Shown here in pieces: positions 60,488 to 64,000 of a DNA stretch of 64,000 nucleotides (within the stretch, counting starts at the first letter, position 1; each line of letters opens with the position of its first letter). The translations under genes and the position numbers were made by a program. This DNA comes from Prinia subflava (lineage: Eukaryota > Chordata > Aves > Passeriformes > Cisticolidae). The notes below the pieces were generated by a model that worked only from the letters and a program-made list of their open reading frames with translations, did no database searches and was not told where the DNA came from. The stretch covers positions 17,884,162 through 17,948,161 of the forward strand of contig NC_086283.1 of the NCBI RefSeq assembly GCF_021018805.1, read 5' to 3'.

Positions 60488-61710
60488 TACAACATCTCAG
60501 AAAAGCAGCTTGGAGCTTTACTCATTTTCAGGATGGGTCGTCACCCAGAATTGTCTGTATTTTTCCAGCTGGTAACACTGCTCGGGTTCTCCCTCAAAGG
60601 AGGGTTCACTACAGTGCAAAGGCTCACACTGCAGAAACTAAGTGGGTTTTTTTTTTGTTGGCTATTTTACTGTGCCATGGCATAAAATTTTGCCAGGTAA
60701 AACATATTTCCCTGCTTTTAAGAGTACATAAGTACACAACACAGAAAGAGATAATATAGAGGCATGGCAGCCAAGGCTAAAGATCTGAAATGGGAACCAT
60801 ATCCAGCAAAGTGCTGATTTCTCCCAATATTAATGGTGTATTAGGACACAGCACGTTTTTTGCAAAATGTGCAAAAAAATCCCAGCATTTACAAAAAAAG
60901 ACCTTTTGGGGTGGGGCAACAGAGGGGGGCTGCAGGAGCAATGAGAAGTGTCTCAGTTCTCCTTGTAACTGCCCTGACACCCTCCATCAATATAAACCCA
61001 CTTGGGTCCTGTGTGACACCACTGCCAGATCAGAGGCGTGTTTACTGGCTCTCACTAAATTTTTGTGACATTACTGGTAAGAATTATTCAAGACTGTAAT
61101 CCTGATCTGGAAGACAAAGCCCAGCACAGTCAAAACAAAACAGCAACAGCAGTGAAGCTGCCAGGAAAGCAGAGCCAGGCTCAGCATCCCCCCGTGTCCG
61201 TGACAGGATGGGGATGACGGGGATGCCACAGAAAGGGCCAGGAGGAACCAGCTCCTGCACCTGTCTGGGAAGCATCTTATAAAGCACACAAACCCAACAG
61301 CTAAAAGTCTTTTTCCTCATCTGTGTGTTTCTCCTCTGCCTGCTGTGAAATGGGTTCTATTTTGGAAGAGTAAAGCAACAAGCTGTACTCAGTCAATAGC
61401 ACACAGAAACTTCAGAGTGGAGCCATGGCATGCTGCAGAGAAGGTTTTTTTCAGACCTTGCCAACACATCTGATGCTTTCTGCATGCTCTACAGAAAATC
61501 AGATGCCACTTAGTTTTTTCGGTCTCTCAAACAGTATCTGCATCATGCCACAGAATTCCCAGTGGGAAAGATTTCCAAACCAGTAGAAAGGATCCAGTCT
61601 ATGTTGAAAAGACATTAGCAGGTATTGTAAGAACTGGAGTAAACAGTCTTGCTTTTATCTCTTGTCCGTATTTGTTAGTCCAGGAACCAGAAAATATACT
61701 GAAATGGATT
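60488..61710. other. Unique non-coding DNA
   Basis: No recognised gene or repeat. Several short overlapping frames occur between 60,780 and 61,320. Confidence 0.5.
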
Positions 61711-61765
61711 GTGGAATCATAGAAAACCCTGAGTTGGAAGGGAGCCACACCTTGGCTCATATAGG
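61711..61765 (-). mobile_element. Short antisense CR1 3'-end remnant
   Basis: On the plus strand GTGGAATCATAGAAAACCCT then GAGTTGGAAGGGAGCCACAC and CTTGGCTCAT correspond to the complement of the CR1 terminal sequence (ATCATAGAA, GTTGGAAGGGACC, ATCAT). Only about 55 bp is recognisable. Confidence 0.6.
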
Positions 61766-62628
61766 TAGGCATCAGTGGCTGCATAAATCCACTAGATCCT
61801 GCAGAAAAGCAGTAAATATATCAATTTTCTGTTTGTAAGAAACGATGAAGGAGATTCAGGCAGGTTTGGCAGAACAGTGCTTCTGGGTTATAAAAACCTA
61901 CCCCATCCCTCAGCCTTTCAAGAGGTTCCCAGTTTGAACCCATTAAATAATCTAGACCAGTTACTGCCCTGTCAGAACTCTGTGTTTATTAAAGTGATTT
62001 TCAGCAAATGCCTTTTGGTACACCAGCAGTACCAAACAAACAAACAAAAAATTTAACGTTTTTAAAAACTGCCCAATTTGAAAGAGAACGAAAAAATGTT
62101 TTGAGAAATTTTGATTCCAACTTCATTTTTTTATTCACTGAGAAAGTGACAAGTGTCATCACATCACAATATCTACAATTCTTATACTGAATCTTTACAC
62201 AACAATTCTTCTCTTTACCCAGAAAAAAGAACAAAGGAAGAAAAAGAGAAATGTAATATTAGCACTGGATTTATGTGCTGCAGTAGACATGAGATGAATA
62301 CACAACTCTCAGGCTTGTCAAAGACATATTTGCGTAGTGGCAAACACTCATTTCAGAAAATGGGCTACAGCCTCTTGTCTGTCAGATGAAGTGCAGATAC
62401 AAGTTCAACATTAAAACACAAAAAGAAAAATCCAAGATAAAAGTAAAAATGTGAAAAAAATTCCAAAAACTCCAAACACTTTCAGGGAAATTCATTGCTT
62501 TCTGAAGAGAACAATCAGCTCCAAGTGCCAGTGTCTGGTTTGCAGCACATTCAGACAGATCTAGTCTGGCAATAACACACTATAAATACTTCCAGAGCTT
62601 CACTACCCCGTGCTGCTCTGTTTTGAGG
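61766..62628. other. Unique non-coding DNA
   Basis: AT-rich; a (CAAA)n patch sits at about 62,033-62,050. No gene is recognised. Confidence 0.5.
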
Positions 62629-62672
62629 TTTTATTTTATTTTATTGTATTTTATTTTTTTAGTTTTATTTTA
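62629..62672. repeat. (TTTTA)n microsatellite, imperfect
   Basis: Seven to eight TTTTA-like units with one T-to-G change and one T-run. Confidence 0.9.
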
Positions 62673-64000
62673 ACATGCAAGTTAAAGGTTGATTCGGTTC
62701 TCCCCTGCAAAACCTTTTCTTTCCAAAGGTTGTATATTTGGATTTAGTGTGGCTGGTTATTGCAACGAGGAGAGGAAGAAGGGTGCAATCCTACAAACCT
62801 CAGAAAATTGGAAGAATAAATCATGACGGAGACTTTTTCTTCTATTACATTTACTTTTAGGAGAACAGTATAAATAAGAGACTGCAAACAAGAACGAAAC
62901 AGAAACCAAGAAACACGAATCATCCCTACTTCTGTCCCTTTCTTGCTCCTGCTGAGGCTTTTTCTGTCTTTACTCTAGAAACACAACACTCTCAAAATCT
63001 ATTAATATTCCTCGTTTTCCCTAGCTGACTGTCATTATCACGGGAAGTGAGAAATGCCTGTCAAGCTCAAAAGCAAACCCTAGCACATTCCAAATCCCCT
63101 CCAGCCACGCTTGTTCCATATAAGGACTTTGCTGCTATTATGGCAGCAAGCAGAGTAAATAATTTAAAAAAATAATTTAAAATGTTAATAATCCCAAAGC
63201 ACCCTGTTTTTTCCCAAGTTTGCTCTCTGAGTGGAAGCAGGGATCTTTCAGCCCACACAGGGCTTATCAGTGCCCAGGACACAGGAGACAAGGAAACTGA
63301 GATCATGTAGCATGGAGTGTACTAGTGGGAGAACACAGCTAAACAAGATAAAAGACCGTGCCCAAATGGAAAAAATCATCTGAATAGAAGGTGGTGCTCT
63401 GAAAGACAGCTCTGTACTTCCATCCTCAGCACAATCTGCCTGTGTTCAAGGACTTCACCCTTCTTTCCTCCAGAGAGCAAAGACAAGAGAAGAAATATGA
63501 ATGACTTCTTATGAGAAGCAGCTTAAATAAAGTCTGGAATTAGTCCATTAGTTCATATTCCGACTGTAGGGTCAGATTTTAATGACAAGGCCAACACAAG
63601 CCAGTAACTTCCAGTTATAATCACACGACCAGAAATAAAACAGGCTATTGCATGACTCTCAGCTTTCTGGGAAATGTCCTTTTAATCTGTCCAGCTGAAA
63701 GTAATTTCAAGTCATTTTGGGCTGTTGATTCTTAGTGGAGCTCAGATTTACTCAGATATTGGTCAGATATTAAAGTGCTCTGAACACAGCCAAGACTGGA
63801 CCTCCAGCAGTGCTATTGTTTCACCTCCCTGACTGCTCAAAACTGGCAGGCCCAAAAAATGCAGAACACTTGGGAAAGCCTGGTTCTGCTGAGGTTAAAC
63901 CTTCCACCCAAAGAGCCTGAAGCTGTCCCTCTGCCCTGCACCATCCCCTCTGTCCTCACTCCAGGCAGGACCTTTGCTGGAATTGCCTTTTTCAAACACT
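62673..64000. other. Unique non-coding DNA
   Basis: Ordinary AT-leaning DNA to the window edge. Nothing in it can be called a gene or a repeat from sequence alone. Confidence 0.5.

Overview
The window reads as nuclear DNA from a bird, with no protein-coding or RNA gene that I can support. The organism call rests on the repeats: several 3'-end fragments of CR1 LINEs (the dominant avian retrotransposon), an LTR whose 5' end matches a very common avian ERVL-like type, two further solo-LTR families, and no Alu, B1/B2 or L1 sequence. The base composition is AT-leaning with CpG depletion, as expected for intergenic or deep intronic vertebrate DNA. I think a songbird is likely but cannot prove it from sequence alone. 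None of the many open frames shows a recognisable domain, codon pattern or exon structure; the longest is 370 codons at 16,877-17,989.

Layout. 0-5.5 kb: a solo LTR of an ERVK-like family (B1, 521-1,115, with a 6-bp target-site duplication), unique AT-rich DNA, the first copy of a 251-bp direct duplication (4,797-5,047) and a 5'-truncated LTR of family A (5,208-5,410). 6.5-8.8 kb: a strongly C-rich, G-poor stretch with the second duplication copy (6,770-7,020). 10-13 kb: two three-unit minisatellites (28 bp and 42 bp). 15 kb: a candidate conserved element. 17-18 kb: the long pyrimidine-rich open frame. 19.6-20.1 kb: an ERVL-like LTR running into a 15-16 bp minisatellite whose units resemble splice donors. 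22.0-22.9 kb: a small CpG-rich patch followed by a 13-unit 18-bp minisatellite. 23-39 kb: mostly unique DNA with purine-rich stretches, a CR1 fragment and simple repeats.

39-53.5 kb is the retroelement-rich part. It holds an antisense CR1, four full-length solo LTRs of family A in mixed orientation (40.7 -, 44.1 +, 47.3 +, 52.9 -), two more CR1 3' ends, an LTR of family B (B2) inserted inside one of those CR1s, and a separate CCAAT-rich LTR-like block (50.4-50.9 kb). 53.5-64 kb is mostly unique DNA with one short CR1 remnant and simple repeats.

Nothing works here as an operon or pathway. The biology is the layering of retroelements (CR1 first, then family B into it), tandem-repeat birth, and a few AT-rich segments with homeodomain/POU-like motifs that may be enhancers. 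All five family A LTRs keep an exact ATGCAAAT octamer, the clearest regulatory signal in the window.
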